Origin: Terebella lapidaria
Lineage: Eukaryota; Annelida; Polychaeta; Terebellida; Terebellidae
DNA: 64,000 bases
Direction of reading: 5' to 3'
Assembly: GCA_949152475.1 (NCBI GenBank)
Contig: OX424569.1
Coordinates: 26,829,950-26,893,949, forward strand
A program made the position numbers and the translations under genes. Shown here in pieces: positions 21,699 through 36,600 of the stretch (positions are counted from its first letter, which is position 1; every line of letters starts with the position of its first letter). The notes under the pieces are model-generated. The model ran no database searches. It was not told the DNA's origin and worked only from the letters and a program-made list of their open reading frames with translations.

Positions 21699-24600
21699 GT
21701 GAGTAACCTCAAAAACAGATAAGTTCCCCAGGGATCAACACACCTTGAACAACTTGGTAATAATCAAATTTTGGTATTTTAGCGAATGTACTTTTTTCGT
21801 ACGGGTATAGCCGGATACAAGAGGCATATCCAGATGAATTACAGTCGAATTTATGAATCAAAATTCAATTACACGCAAACAATATGTACCAATCGAAGCA
21901 GGAACCGTAGCACATTGACAATCATTAGCTTAGCCGTTATCGTCTAAATTGATTTTAGTGTCCAGTTCATAGGCTGATACTAGCAACTTTCAACTGTGAT
22001 TGGAAAAAAAATCGATAATTGATCAGAAACCGAGGTCACATTTCTGGTGATCCATAGCAAATAAGTTCACTTCGGGTATCAAATTGCTGAGGCATGCTAA
22101 GGATTAAACTCACATGAACTTTAATTTTTGTGGGAAATTGAAACCGCTCAAACTAGGAAACTACCATCATGAAATACTGCCATGAGAACAAGGCCAACAA
22201 TCACGACAAAAATACCCAAACATGGGAGTTCAGGATCAGAACATCAGAGACAAAACGCCAGAAAATATTTTACGAAAGCCTGGAGGTTGGTGGCCGAAAA
22301 CAATTTCCAAACTTGTTCTTTAGCCTATCGTCACTTTTTGCACATCACTCATCGCATCGCTGGAACTGAGGAATCAAGAATCTCTTCATGTTTGAGCTAA
22401 TTTTGTGATAAAACATGTGTTCTATTTCGACTGCGTCTGTTCGAATAGTTTTTTCGTGTAAAAAACGGGTCTCCTTCCAAAACAATGTACAGACTGTCGG
22501 CGCCTGTCTCATTCGAAATACGATATGTTGGCATATAAAGGAAATATACAGAAGAAATAGTAATACTAGTACAGAGTTCGTGCCATGTCTTCAGCATATT
22601 GAGATATGATGATTAATTCGCTCACATGTACTGTAGTCACGTGTCCCGTTGTGTTTTTCATACTAATTAACTCGCACACATGCTCAATAGGGAAAAAAAT
22701 ATTGCAGCCCATTTGTGTCGCATATTGCGCATTCCTGTTTGTATGAAAAAAGTTCACGAGCCAAACGATGTGTCCTAGGTATCCACATGACACAATTTGA
22801 AAGTTTTGCACATGTATGGAACGTGAAAGGCTGTTGTGTGATAATGTCATTGATTACGATGCCTTCACAATTCTTGAGCAGCAAATATGATGAGCGTATG
22901 TGTAATATCACGTTTATATGTCACCCCAAAACATGCACGTTCTCCGCCACATAAACTGTGGTGTGTTTTTTTCATGACATACTGAGAGTAAACGCCCACT
23001 TATTACCTTATTGGTCCTTTCAAAATAAATAGACATGACAAAAAACACATTTACAGGTTTTTCGCTACCAGAAAATGTTGGTAACTAGTTTCACCACTGA
23101 AACTATATACATGAACAAATTGGATTGTGCTATAAGTTACACCCCATTAACACTCCATGCAATTAAAGCCCTTCTCAAATCTATTGGACTAGCAAAAGCA
23201 AAACTTGACAACAGACGCAATGAACATCTGTATTTGGTCAGTCGTATGACGAATGCTGTTTTGAGGGGAAAAAAACCTTCTTGTATGCATTCTACATGTG
23301 CAATAGCCACTGAATTGGGCCTTTTATCAACCAAGAATCGTATGAAAACAAAGTTCAAACATTGCCTCAAGGTACAGAACCCATGGTCTTACTGCATTTC
23401 AGGTGTCAGACAATCATATATTGTGTTTGTATTCAAGCAATTGCACTGGTGTTTATAGATGTGCAACCATGATTAATGGTCCTGTATTTTCATGGCTGAT
23501 AATGAGTAACCAACATGTCTAATATCACGACACCTATCTAAGTTTTTATAAAATGCCACTAATTGGCCGATTAGTAAAAAAAATTGATGCTGTGATTTTT
23601 GCACACGTGTCTATCACAGGGAGACGCTCTTCCTCTGATGACACGACCTTGTATCTTGTGGTTGAAACTGAAGTAGAAATTCAGACGCATGATTGTACTT
23701 CCATTTCCACTGCCAACCGAGTTCCTATGCTCGAATTATACCTGGAACCGTTTGTGTGGGATCACCCAGTCTATTTCAGGCACCAATACTGTTGCTTCTG
23801 GTGGTGATATCCCTGTATCGTGTTTTGAACAAGATTCTTTCCGAGGCAAGCGGCGGTCTGAGTCTTGTAATGTCAACATTGGACATAGCAGAGCGGGTTT
23901 TGATCGTGTGATGAATGGATAGCTTTGCACTCACGCCTAGTGCATCCATTTTACCACCCTTGATGGCAATGTTCAGATTCCTCATCAGCTCATATCCTTA
24001 TTGTGTTTTGTGTAATAGGCAACTATAGATTAGGTTCTGATATATTATTATTAATATTATTATTATTATTATTATTATTGTGAAGAATATCGTTCACGGC
24101 CGATATCAAGCCGGTTTAACTGGGTCGTCGTGTGATACAATAAGCCGGCAGTTTCAATTTAACTGTTTATTGTGGTGATAAGACTGATGATCAATCACGC
24201 ACAATCAGGGTCGCACTCTCACCTACGTCGGGTGATATCCCAGTCTATGTTTCTATAAATTCCTAGTATAGTCCTTTATACAACTTGCACATATATCCGA
24301 TAGATTATATATATTAATATCGACAGTCTCACAGGAACTTTTGTATATACGTCCTGCCACTGGGATTTACACTTCACTTCTGCGCAGTAAACCGGGGCCG
24401 AGGGACCATGTGGCTGTGTAATTTCCCGCCAAGTGTAAGCGGTGTTGTGATAGGTTGAATGTGTGGTGCAATGCGCTGATGTCACCGGGAAAGTGGGTTT
24501 CCCCGGCTCGTGTCAATACTTGGAATGCCTGTATGTGTGCACGTGATGTATGGAGTATGTGTGTCAAGTTCTATGTTTAGAAGTCAGTGCATGTGAAGGT

Positions 24601-27600
24601 CAAGGTCGAGTAAACGGGGCCGAGTGTACTGAGCTAGCGGGGCCGCAGGTGCGTGGTTTGACCTGTGTATGTAACCATGACTACATGGAGTTTATGCTTG
24701 TGATCGTATAGTGTGTACTTGTCCTGTATGTAAGTCATGTAGAATGAATGTTTGTTGTGGAAATGTGTAGTGCGCGGGAGGGACGGGAGTAACAGTCGCT
24801 AAAATTACTACATAACACCCCTTCATTAATCCTACGCCCTCGGGATTACCCTCCCCGGACCCTACCGTCGCCAAAAACTAAACAATAAAAAGCTAAAAAG
24901 TCCTAAAGGTCAAACCCAAAAGCACTCACACACACACGCCGCGCGAAATGAGAAAACACTTCATACAAATAAAAATTCCTAACTGTCAAAATAAACGTCA
25001 GCAGTCAGTCCGTCAGCAGTCTCTACGATGATACATATACAAATACATGCACAACAATGAATGGAATGTATGATATGGAATGATAAACAAAACTCCTCGA
25101 CGTTTCAAAGCGAAACGGAACTATAACTTTAAGAGTCTAATGAACTGAAATAAAATGTAGATTAAATTTAACTAAATTACATGTATAAAAACAAAAAGCC
25201 ATGACTAGGATATTAAATGTATATGTACAACTATTTACAATATATTTGTGCCGTGACCAGAATTGTTTGGTCACTCGGGGCCGCATCAAAGGGGCCGAAC
25301 AGTTCAGGGACGAGTTTCACTTGTCCTCCCGTTCACGCCTGCTGGCGGGAGGAGGCGGGGCCGCTGGCGATGCCTGCCGCATCAGCTGTAGCTGTTCATC
25401 CGGGGGTAACCTTGGCAGAATGGACACAATTGTGGCCAAAAGCTCCCCCGGAATGGTCGGTGTGGACGGGGTCGTCGGGGCTGTTGCCTCCGGAGTAGTT
25501 GGGGTCGACGCTGCTTGGAGCCGAGCGTTTTCCTGTTGGAGGTTATCAACTCGATCCTCCAACTGAGTCACGCGAACTCGGAGCCGAAGATTTTCCTCGG
25601 ACAGGGCGTCCGGGAACGTGGGCTGGTGGCGCTCATGTAGGGCGCCCATCCCAAAGCCGACAGACAGGCCGTTGTACTCTGCCTGTCTGATGTGATGATC
25701 CAGGGCCGACAGATACTCCCGACGAATTAGTCGCAAGTACTGGTGCGCTAAATCGTCAGCGCGGGCGAGTGACAGGGTCGGAAGGTGCTCCTCCGGTTCT
25801 GACGGCAGGAGCAAGGGGTCGGCGTTGTGGGCGGCCTGTTCGAGACGAGCCGTCCAGAAGTCCTCGTGGAATCCGAGGTAGTTCGGGAGCCGCTGGGCGT
25901 CCTCATCCCGTAGAAAATCTGTGAGGTCGGGATTCTGGCCGGGTAGTGCCTGCAGGCCGGGAAGCGAGCGGGTCGCCAAACGTCTGCCGTGTTGCCGCAG
26001 GAACTGGAAATCAGCCGCGAACTCGCCGGATCCATGAAGCGGCAGACGCTCGTCGAGGTCTCGGTGGAGTGACTCGAGCTGCTCTGGGTCGTCCACTTGG
26101 AGTCGGGGCCGGTCTCTATCGGTGCCGCGTGTCGGAACGGAGCGCAGAGGCTCCACTTCCTCCGTGAGGTACGGTGGGAGCGGGACGGGTTCCACCATCC
26201 GTCGTGAAGGCTCCGGTGAAGATTCCGGGGTCGAAAACGGTGTCGGGGTCGCACGTACAGGAGATCCGGGTGCAATCTCCCTGAGTGGAGGTGGCCGATC
26301 CTCAACTGGGCTCTTCGGCTCGGGAGTCTCCTTGCCGGTTGATGACGATACCGGTGTGGTATTCAGGGGTCGACTTGGGAGTGGCGGATACTCCTCAGGT
26401 GGAGGGACCAATCCCTCACGGACTCGGTAGTCCGTGACGTTAGAGGCCGTGGGTCGTTCCACAACCATCCGCCGGGGTATGATATCCGACGGCCGAGCTC
26501 TAGACGGGGTCGAGGATGTCACTGTGGTGACCGGTCGAGTTGTCGCTGGCGACACCACTGTCGCGAACGAAGCCGTCGTGACGACTGCCGAGGCCGAAAC
26601 ACCGGCGGTCGTTGTCGGGACCTCCTCCGCCGTGCTCACTGATGTCGTCTGGTAGTTTATGGGCCGAACGAAGAAGATCGTACTGGGTCGTCGAATTCGA
26701 ACCCGCGTATTCATGGTCTCGATGTCACTGACCATGCGGGTAAGCCGAATCTCGTCTGCCGGGGTCGAAGCACGATTGTACTCCAGTCGACGGAGTACCT
26801 GTTGCACTTCCGGGGCCGAGTTGGGCGGATACTGCTCAAAGAGCTCTGGCGCCATGTGCCAGATGCCGAACGTCAGGACGGTGTTGACATCCCTCCTGAA
26901 GATCGGGATGTTGGCCGGAACTCTTGGGGGTCGATAATTCGGGTTCGGCTGCATGTCGACTCTGCAGCGTAGCGCGAACCTGACGAGCATGGGGCCGGAT
27001 GCCGATAGTCGTCCTTCCTGGTAGAAGGGAAACGACGTCACGTGTTGCGGGGTCGCTTGAGACAGATGCCGGAACATCTCCTCCTGGGCCAATGTCCGGA
27101 AGCCGTCGCGGGCCGGACACACGAAGTAGCGCAGGAACGGAAAATGATACGCTAGCACGTGCGCATCAAGACTCTGGGCCGTCCGAAAAGGTCCGCGTCG
27201 TGGCACGGAGGACCACTGTCGTTCTCCTGCTCCCTCCTCTTCGCCGATGCAGAAGGGGCACTCGAACCGACCGTCTCCACGCTGTAGCGGGGCCAATGTG
27301 AGGAGGTTTCCCTCCGACAGGGTCGACTGCTCATCGAAGTTATGGATGTGGCCGTATCCAGCGCTCCGATTTCGCTTACTGAGTGGAACCTTGTTCCAGT
27401 CTATGGGCCGAGTTCCGTAGGGTGTCACGGGAGGTGGCACCAATTCCATTAATTCCGCCACTTGCCGACGGAAAGTCGAGGTCGGGGCCGTAATAGCAGA
27501 TCCGCCGCTGGAGCGTGACGAACTGCTGGAGGTCGATCGGGCTCCCGCTCCATGCTTCTTCTTGAAAGAAGTATAAGTTCTCTTGTTTGGAGAACGGGAG

Positions 27601-30600
27601 GCCGCAGGTCGTGCTACCGCCGAACCGGAAGCGGGTGAAGTCGGGGCCGGAGCGATCGGGGCGATCACTTGATTTGCTGGGTCGGGTTGGCGGCTCGCTG
27701 TGGCGACTCGTTGAGCTTCTTGGGCCGCTTGTCGTGCTTCAATTGCACGCTGGACGATACTTCCGCCCTCCTCGAGTCGGCGGAAGCGTTCGGGGTCGAT
27801 ATTGAAGATGTCGTCCGGAGTCGGGCTCGGTGTATGGCGCTCTCCTCGTTGCGCCAGCTTGCTCCGGGCCGTTTTGGGTCGCGCTCCCTTTTCTGATCCG
27901 CTTGCCGTGTCACTGAGCGTGACTGGGTCGCGCTGTTCAGGCTGCGAGTCGGGGCCGGACGAAACTTCGTTGTCGGGGACGACTATAGGATGATCCGATT
28001 CATCCCCGGTGTCGATCACTTGGACGGTGATGTTATCGCCGTCCAACTTAACTGTGCGGGGCCGATTGTCACCTGGGTCGCTACTTTCCCGGTCGTCTCC
28101 GGGTTTGTCAGCCATGCTGACGGGCCGAAATTAAGCCGAAGTACTTCCCAAGTACTAACTAGGCTGGCTGTAACAAAGTCTGGATTTCTTCAAAACCAGC
28201 CTAGTTCAAATGCCGATGATACAAGCCGAATTAACTCCAAAGTCTTGTGACCAGGATTTCAATGATATCACAGTCTATAGGCCGATAAATATTGTTCGAT
28301 TAGCACAGTTTCTATAACAATAGTCTGTATCTCAATAGCCGAAACTTCTGACAATAGTCCTTCTCCTCCAAAGTCTCAGGCACAAGTGACCTGATTGCCG
28401 CTAATCTTCAATGCCGTACACAAAGATGCTGACAGCATCTCGATTCTTAGAACTGGGCCGGGGGGCGCTCTCTATATGTATAGAAAACGTCTTTACGCTA
28501 TGTATCATTGTTCCAAGCGTACACACAGCAAGGCGGGGCCGTCGTCAAGGAAACGCGGAGCGATCCTTCTCTGACCTCTTGGGTCAGTCCATTACGACAG
28601 TAGGGGTGTCCTCACACTGTCCAGATTTCCGTATGTCCATCTGCCGTCCCCTGGATAACTCGTGCCGAATCATTGTCTTTTTATACTAGTCGACTGTTCG
28701 GATTACTGGGCTCTTTTTGCCCGACGACTCACTATTGTAATTATTAGGGGCGACTTCATGTAGGTGCTGTAAACAGCTAAAATGTTTATTAGCGCTCGTG
28801 CGTGCCTTGTGAACTCATCAGTCCATCATTCCTTCTCCCACAAGTTAGCGCACAATAAACTACGGGGTCGAGTTGCTGTTTCACAGACGACACACAGTTA
28901 TTAAAGGCTGAGATATGAATATCAATCGCTCACAGGGGCGGACATCGTTCCATTCATTTTCAGCCAGTTCACAGGACGACGGGGCCGCAAATATTGTAGG
29001 GGTCGAAATTGCAATGATCTGGGTCGGTCACACCGCGGCGCTTTGAATATTTTGGGTGATGAATTTGATGACAGGCCGCATCTTGGCATGATAGCTATGT
29101 AGTGACTGGTTCACGTACCACTGGGCCGTTCCTCCGAATATTACATGGAGTGAGTAGAGGCTCTGTCGACGCATACTCCAGAACGAATCACACTATCACC
29201 TCTTCGACAACTAAGTGGCCTTACTCACGGTGTGACTGGTTATTATCCTCTTCGGCTGGCACATGGATTGAAGCTTTACATGATAATCTTAGTCATTGCG
29301 TAACATACGCCTTGATCAATGGTACATGTTATACGGGGTCGAAACACATATCATAATGCAACCAATTTTTCACCAGCATCATAATTATAATATCATATCT
29401 AGTGTGTATATATCGAGTTTGCCTCACTGACATCTTGTACATGTTAAATGCATATATTGTTATTGTAATATAATATATTATTATTGGGAAAGACATGATA
29501 TCATAGTCCATTAGACATGCATAATTCATCATCAATGACATCAATCAGACAACAAGGCCGGGGTTATCTGTGTAACAAAACCATGCAACTGCCGCGCTGA
29601 AACGTTCGTTAGGAACGGTCACGTGATCTACAAAGTCCACTTGCGAAGACACCGTTCGCGGAAGAACCGTTCGCGGAAGCACGATTGCGGAAGCATCATC
29701 AGCGGAAGCATCATTCGCGGAAGAACCGTTCGCGGAAGCACGATTGCGGAAGCATCATCAGCGGAAGCATCAGTCGCGGAAGCACCGTTCGCGGAAGAGG
29801 AGCCTTCGCGGAAGAACCGTTCGCGGACGCAGTCTTCACCACGTGGAGAAGAGTGCGGAAGATACGTTCGCGGACGAAGATGCGCGCGCAGCCACCCTGG
29901 CTATATAAGGGAGAGCGGACGGCCGCTCTGAGAGCACTGCAACAGCGACATCGACCGTGGGGAGATCGTCACCGCCACAGCCAAGGGACTCGACGAACTC
30001 CGTGCGGACGACTCCTTCTTCAGGGCCTTAGAGTCAACCGGGATTTAGACCGACTACCTGGAGAAACCATTCGACTAAACGGGACGGGAAACTTCAACGG
30101 GAAGGGACAGAGAGACGCCGCCGGCTAAGAACTCTTTTTAGTTGTGCCCTCGTGCACTATTTATTTTTGAAATGTGATCATACAGTGCTCCATGTCTGAA
30201 CTTCATATTTGTACGTCACGTGGGTGACCAGCCATACAATTGTAAGTTGATTTGATGTATATAAATCTTCAATTTATTTACATCTGAGTTGCTTCTTGCC
30301 TAAGTGAAGCCGGTGAGCTACGGAGTGATGATACACCAGCGTTGGGGGACACCAATTTAGTGACGGCTCTCGAATCACAACGAGCGGGAGTTACATAAAG
30401 TCTATACGATCAGAGAAACCAGGTTTTTTGGGCCACACCGAAAACAAGTCATTACCAAACGTCACAACTTGGTGCACGTGACCAGGATCCCCGAGGGTCT
30501 ACTGCCAGGGAACGAACTTCAGCATCACTCATGTCCGGCGAAAACGACGAAACTGCCCCAGGGAAGACAGGAGGTGAAGAGGAAGACTCTTCGCGGACGG

Positions 30601-33600
30601 CCTCACTTGCGGACGAGGAAGACAGCGGTTCGCGGAAGCCGACCTTTGCGGAAGAGGGAGACGACCGTTCGCGGAAGACGTTCGCGGAAGACGACCGTTC
30701 GCGGAAGACGTTCGCGGACGACAACCGTTCGCGGAAGACGACCTTGGCGGAAGAGGCCGACGACCGTTCGCGGAAGACAACGTTCGCGGAAGACGACCGT
30801 TCGCGGAAGAGCAGCTTCACAGCCAGGGGTAGACGGGACGTTTCGACGAGTGAGGAGCAACCAGGGAGGTCGAGACCTTCCATGGGCCAGTCGACGAGTC
30901 AACAGAGACCCCGGAGCCAGACACCCGACAACCGTTTTCTTTTCAGACACGACTCTGGGTGGCAGCACGATCGAGACAGGGAGAGGTCAACCTACCTTGA
31001 GAGCGTTAGGAGGGGCCCCGAGTTCCGACGAGTGCTGGGACCGGAGTACGTCAATCTGGACGGGGAGGACGGCGAAATCTGGGCGAGGAGGGATCGGCTA
31101 CAGCTACCGGAGCAGAGTCCAAGTGTGGCACCTCCAGAGAATGCAGCATTGAGACGGCTTTGGGACCAGTCCCAGCAGCAGTCTGGTGCAACAGGGAAGC
31201 GGTCTGGTGTGATGAGTCGACAAACGGGAGTGACTGGAGGACGGGTTACTTGGGCTCCGACCCAAGAGAGCAGCTCGAGAGGGAGAGGACTTTTCGCGGA
31301 AGAGAACATTCGCGGACGAGAGGCATTCTTCGGCGACAGGGACGCTTGCAGCCGGGGATCCTTCGTGGATGAACGGGCTCGTGGGCGAGGGGGAGTCTTT
31401 GGTGACGAGGACGCTTGTGACCGGGGAGGGCCCTTCGCGGACGACCACGTTCGCGGACGAGGACGACTCGCGGAAGAGAGTGTTCGCGGAAGAGAGGAGT
31501 CTTCACCCAGACGGCGGCTCGACGAAAGGAGTGATCCAGGCGACCAATCTTCCTTTCCAGTTTTTCAGAATAGACGGGGAAGACCATTCGCGGATGAGCC
31601 GGTTCGCGGAAGACTCGCGGAAGATGGCGTTCGCGGACGTGCATCTTTTGTGGAGGGACGTCTCCGAGACATCTTGGCGGACGAGCCCGTTCGCGGAAGA
31701 CTCGCGGAAGACGGCGTTCGCGGAAGAGGCCTGTTCGCGGAAGAACTTCTTCGGGAGCTGTTGGCGGAAGAGTCCGTTCGCGGAAGGTTCGCGGAAGACA
31801 GTGTTCGCGGAGGGTTCGCGGAAGACAGCGTTCGCGGAAGAGGGAGGTCTTCACCCAGTCGACAACCGAGACAGCCAGCCTCCTGGAGAAATCCAGCTTC
31901 TATTTCAGTCACCCAGGGAGGCCGGAGACAGCACCCTTTCTCATCATCGGGCGATGAGGGGCCTTCATCTGATGGAGGGACCGACAGCAGCCATGGTTAC
32001 CCAGGACGGGGGAGGAGACCACCGAGGCGGGGACCGCCGCTGCACCGACGAAGCCCTAGGCCGAGACGGAGGCAGGAGGACTCGTCGTCCGAGGACAGCA
32101 CAGCCTGGAATCAGAACGGCAGAAGGAACCGGAAGATGCTGACCCCTGACAAGTTCGATGGGACTTCCATAGAGTGGCCGGTGTACCGGGCCCACTTTGA
32201 CGTCATCGCAGAGGTCAACGGATGGAGCAAGCGGGAACAGGGCGTCTACTTAGCCGGGAGCTTGACAGGAGAGGCGCGACGAATGCTGACCAGCCTGAGT
32301 CCTGCAGACCGGAGGGACATCGACGTTCTGACCGACAAGCTGACCCTACGATTCGACCCTGACTGTCAGGAGGAGTCCTACAAGGCGACCTTGGGACAGA
32401 GAACCCGCAGGAAGGCAGAGACACCCCAGCAGTACGGCTATGAGTTGCAGCGACTGGCCGGCCGTGGTTATCCGGATCTGAACTCCGCAGCTCAGGAGGC
32501 TATCGCCTTAGACCACTTCTGGAAGGGCCATCCAGATGGGGACATGAAGGTGATGGCGCTCATGAGGAAGATGAAGACCATGGAGGAGGCCATAGCGTTC
32601 GTGACCCAGTACGAATGTGTCAAACCCAAGCCTGGGAAGCCGGTGATGTCCATAGAGTCGGAGGACTCCGAGCCAGCTCTAGGACGGGTCCTACAGCTGT
32701 TGAAGAACCAGCAGGGAGGCGAGATTACCACCAGTGGGCAGCAGAGCAACCAGCCGAACGTAGCGGGTCTACCCAGACTTCCCTACTTCAAGGGGCTCTT
32801 TGAGAGCCAAGACAGGAAGCTGGATCGACTAATCGAGCTGTGTGAGCAGGTGCTATCCATCAAGCCGAGGGCCGCCACTGCTGAGAACAAGGGACCAAGC
32901 GCTAGGCCGGGACCAGATGACTGTTGGTACTGTGGGAAGCCGGGTCATCGGAAGTACCAGTGTCCAGATCGGCCGCCACCTCGGACCAAGGAGGAGCGCT
33001 TGAGTCGACTAATCGAGGAGATTGGTGAGCGGAACAGTTTGACAGACGAGGTGTCGGAAAACCAGTAGGGCTCATACCAGCCCCCAACCGTATGGGCCAT
33101 TGGCAGGTGTGTGCACGGCTTCACAGGCGAGAAGCTCGACGAAGACGTGAAGAACACATTGCCAGGGGGGAATTTTTAGTTTCACAGATTTTTAATAGGT
33201 TTTTCCGGTGTGCATCCGAAGTAACTGGATGGGCACAGGAGGAGCTCGAGGATCGAATTCTCGACTATTTGGAGGGCAAGCCTGTCAACACAGACGGGAG
33301 TGCCAATGTACAGCAAACCGATGGAGCCGTGGAGCGTCTAATGCCCCGCGGAGACGTCAAGGAAATGCAGACCGATGGAGCCGTGGAGCGTCTAATGACC
33401 CGCGGAGACGTCGACGAAATGCAGACCGATGGAGCCGTGGAGCGTCTGGGGACCCACGGAGACATCAACGAGGTTTCTGCTAGCAGCAAGGAGAACCAAC
33501 AGGTTACAACCTTGAGGCTGGAGGCTGCGAAACAGCAGGGACCCCCCTATGCAACTGAACCACAAGCGGCCGTGAAAGAGGAGACGGAGGGCCGGTGGAG

Positions 33601-36600
33601 CGGAATGACCAAGGGGCCAGCGCAGCAGCTATTGCTGGTGGACGACTCATTACTTATCCGGAGCGGCGGTTCCGAGGGGAGTGATTCCCTTAAGACTGAC
33701 AGAGAGGACCAGGGTGGTGCATCACTGTGGGTGGACGACTCAGTACTTATCCAGGGCGGCGTCCCTGAGGAGAGTGGCAGCTCTCTTAAGATTGACAGAA
33801 ATGGCCAGGTGGTGTCGCTGTCAGCCGGTGCCCGAGGCACATTGGCGTGGTATGCGGCGTGCCACGTTATGGGGAAGGCGACTCGTATGTTGGTGGACAC
33901 GGGTGCCTCTTCCACCGTTCTGGACGAGTGTCTCTTCGACCAAATGGATGACGAACATAAAGCAATGATAAGGCAGACGAGAATAAGGTTACGGGCAGCA
34001 ACCGGAGACTACTTACAGGTTCAAGGAGAGATGACAGTTCAACTTCTACTGGGCACACGACTCGTGTCGGCAGATGTACTGGTAGCCAAACTAGGGATCC
34101 CGGGAGTGTTGGGGCTTGATGTACTTCAACAGATTGGGGGACAGCTGGATCTGCGTAAGGGCGAGTGGCAGGTGGGCGACACTACCGTAGTGATGAGCTC
34201 GGGCCACGAGGGCGCCGTCTACACACTGGTGACGGAGGAGACGGTCGTCTTGCCACCCTTTTCAGAGATGATGGTGGACCTCAAGCTGACAGGAAGTGAG
34301 GGAGGAGTTCCGAAGGCCGGCCTCGTGCAGTCCGCAAGAGAGCCGTTGGAGGACGACCCCCTCGTAGTGGGACGAGCCCTGGTACGACCCCGAGGACGCC
34401 TGGTACCGGTGGTACTTCTGAACGCCGGCGCTGGAGCTTGCACTGTGCTGATGGGGACCATCCTAGCCGAGCTTCACGGAATAGAGGCCGTGATCGACCT
34501 GGGATTTCGTCCCGATGGAGGGAAAACAACCCAGAATGAACCTAAAAGGGAACAGTGGTACCGGGAGGAGAGCGGGAGGGAGCATGAGCCCCTTACACCA
34601 AACTCCACCAAGTGGCGGAACCGGACGCCTGAGCAGCCCGAAACCAGAGTGCACGCCATGCACGCAGAATCGTCGACGAAGACACCAGAGTGCCCGGAGC
34701 ATTTAGAACCGCTCCTGGAGGGAATGCATCCGAACTTGACGGAAAAGGAGGTGGAGGTCGTCAGCGATCTCCTTCGACGCCACCAGCAGGTCTTTATGGG
34801 ACCAGATGGGAGGTTGGGCCGGACGTCCCTGGCGAAACACGTCATCGACACGGGAGATCACCCCCCGATCAAGCAGCCTCTGAGGAGAGCCCCGTACTAC
34901 CAACAAGAGCTGATCGAGGACGAGGTCGACAAGATGTTGAAAGCTGACGTTGTGGAGCCAAGTGACAGTCCATGGTCGTCTCCCATCGTGCTAGTGAAAA
35001 AGAAGGATGGTGCACTGAGATTTTGCGTCGACTACCGCCGTCTAAATGATGTCACCCGGAAGGATGCGTACCCCCTGCCTCGAGTCGACGAGAGTTTTGA
35101 TACCTTGTCAGGAGGACGATATTTTTCGACGCTAGACTTGGCTAGTGGTTACTGGCAGGTCGAGATGGACGACAGGGACAAGGAGAAGACGGCGTTCACT
35201 ACCCGTAGTGGACTCTATCAATTTAAAGTGATGCCGTTTGGATTGGCGACGGCCCCGGCTACTTTTGAACGTCTAATGGAGCTGGCACTGAGGGGACTCC
35301 AATGGAAGCGTTGTCTAATTTATTTGGACGATGTCGTCTGTCTTGGAAAGACTTTCCAAGAAGCCGTGGACAACCTCGAGGACGTGTTCCGGAGACTGCA
35401 GGCTGCCGGGCTGAAGCTGAAACCCGCCAAGTGTGAGCTGTTTCGACAACAGGTCAACTTCCTGGGCCATGTCGTGTCCGACCGAGGCATCCAGTGCGAC
35501 CCTGCCAAGGTCGAAGCTGTAACAAAAATGGTTCCTCCGACCACCTTGACAGAACTAAGGAGCTTCCTTGGGTTCGTGGGGTACTACCGCAGATTCATCC
35601 CTGACTTTGCCACCCGAGCGGGACCCCTCAACCACCTGTTAAAGAAGGAAGTCAACTACCATTGGAGCGAGGCTCATCAGCAGGCGTTCGAGGCGCTGCG
35701 TCAACCCCTGACCGAGCACCCCCTGCTGGTGTACCCTGACATGGACCAAGAATTTATTTTAGATACTGATGCTAGCGGCTACGGAGTGGGAGGCGTCTTA
35801 TCCCAAGTGCAGGACGGACGAGAGCGGGTGATCGCCTATGCTTCCAGAACCCTGAGGGACACCCAGCGGAATTACTGCACCACCAAGCGGGAGCTCCTGG
35901 CCGTCGTCAGTATGATACACCATTTCAGACATTTCTTGTGGGGGAGAGCGTTCTTACTACGAACCGACCACGCCTCTCTCAAGTGGCTACTGAACTTTCG
36001 GGATGCGGAAGGAATGATCGCTAGATGGGCAGCTCGCATCGCCAGCTACGCCTTCAGGTGTGAGGTCCGACCGGGAGTACAACACGGGAATGCAGACGGG
36101 ATGTCCAGATGCCGACAGTGCCGGAGACCGGATTGTCCCGCCCCTCGCCACACCACAAGACCCGAAGGAGAAGAGGAGGCCTGTCCGACTCAGGAGGAGT
36201 GTCCCCTACCCCTGGAGGACCTCTCTGACGAGGATCTGCTTCCACCGATCAGCGGAGAAGGATGGAGCCCCGGAGGACCTCAAGTTAACATCTTGCGGGA
36301 GGTCCCTGTGGAGCCCTGGACGGAGGACTACTATTGCGGAGATGGAGTCGGGATATTCCAGATCTGGGAGGTGCGCTGCCAGGAGGACCCGAGGACGACT
36401 ACCCAGCCGACCGAGGAATGCCTGCCTGACCGGAGCCCCCCACAGACGGAGGAAGGAGCCAGGAGCGTCTGCAGAACCCTGCATCAGCTCCGCCCCTCTG
36501 CCTGGGTTTGGTTTCTCCTGATGATGCTCCTCGCACTGCATGGTTTGGGACCGGAGGTTGTGGCCGGAGCAGCGATCGGCGCGACGGCCGACGTGTGGAT

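Larger units (their letters stand above)
29571..30466 (+). repeat. Element 2 5' LTR
   Basis: 896 bp, TG..CA, matching 39613-40508 at a constant offset of 10042. The order is an array of TTCGCGGAAG motifs (29654-29880), a TATA box (29902), the presumed start of transcription near 29930, and a long 3' part with no motif copies. Confidence 0.95.
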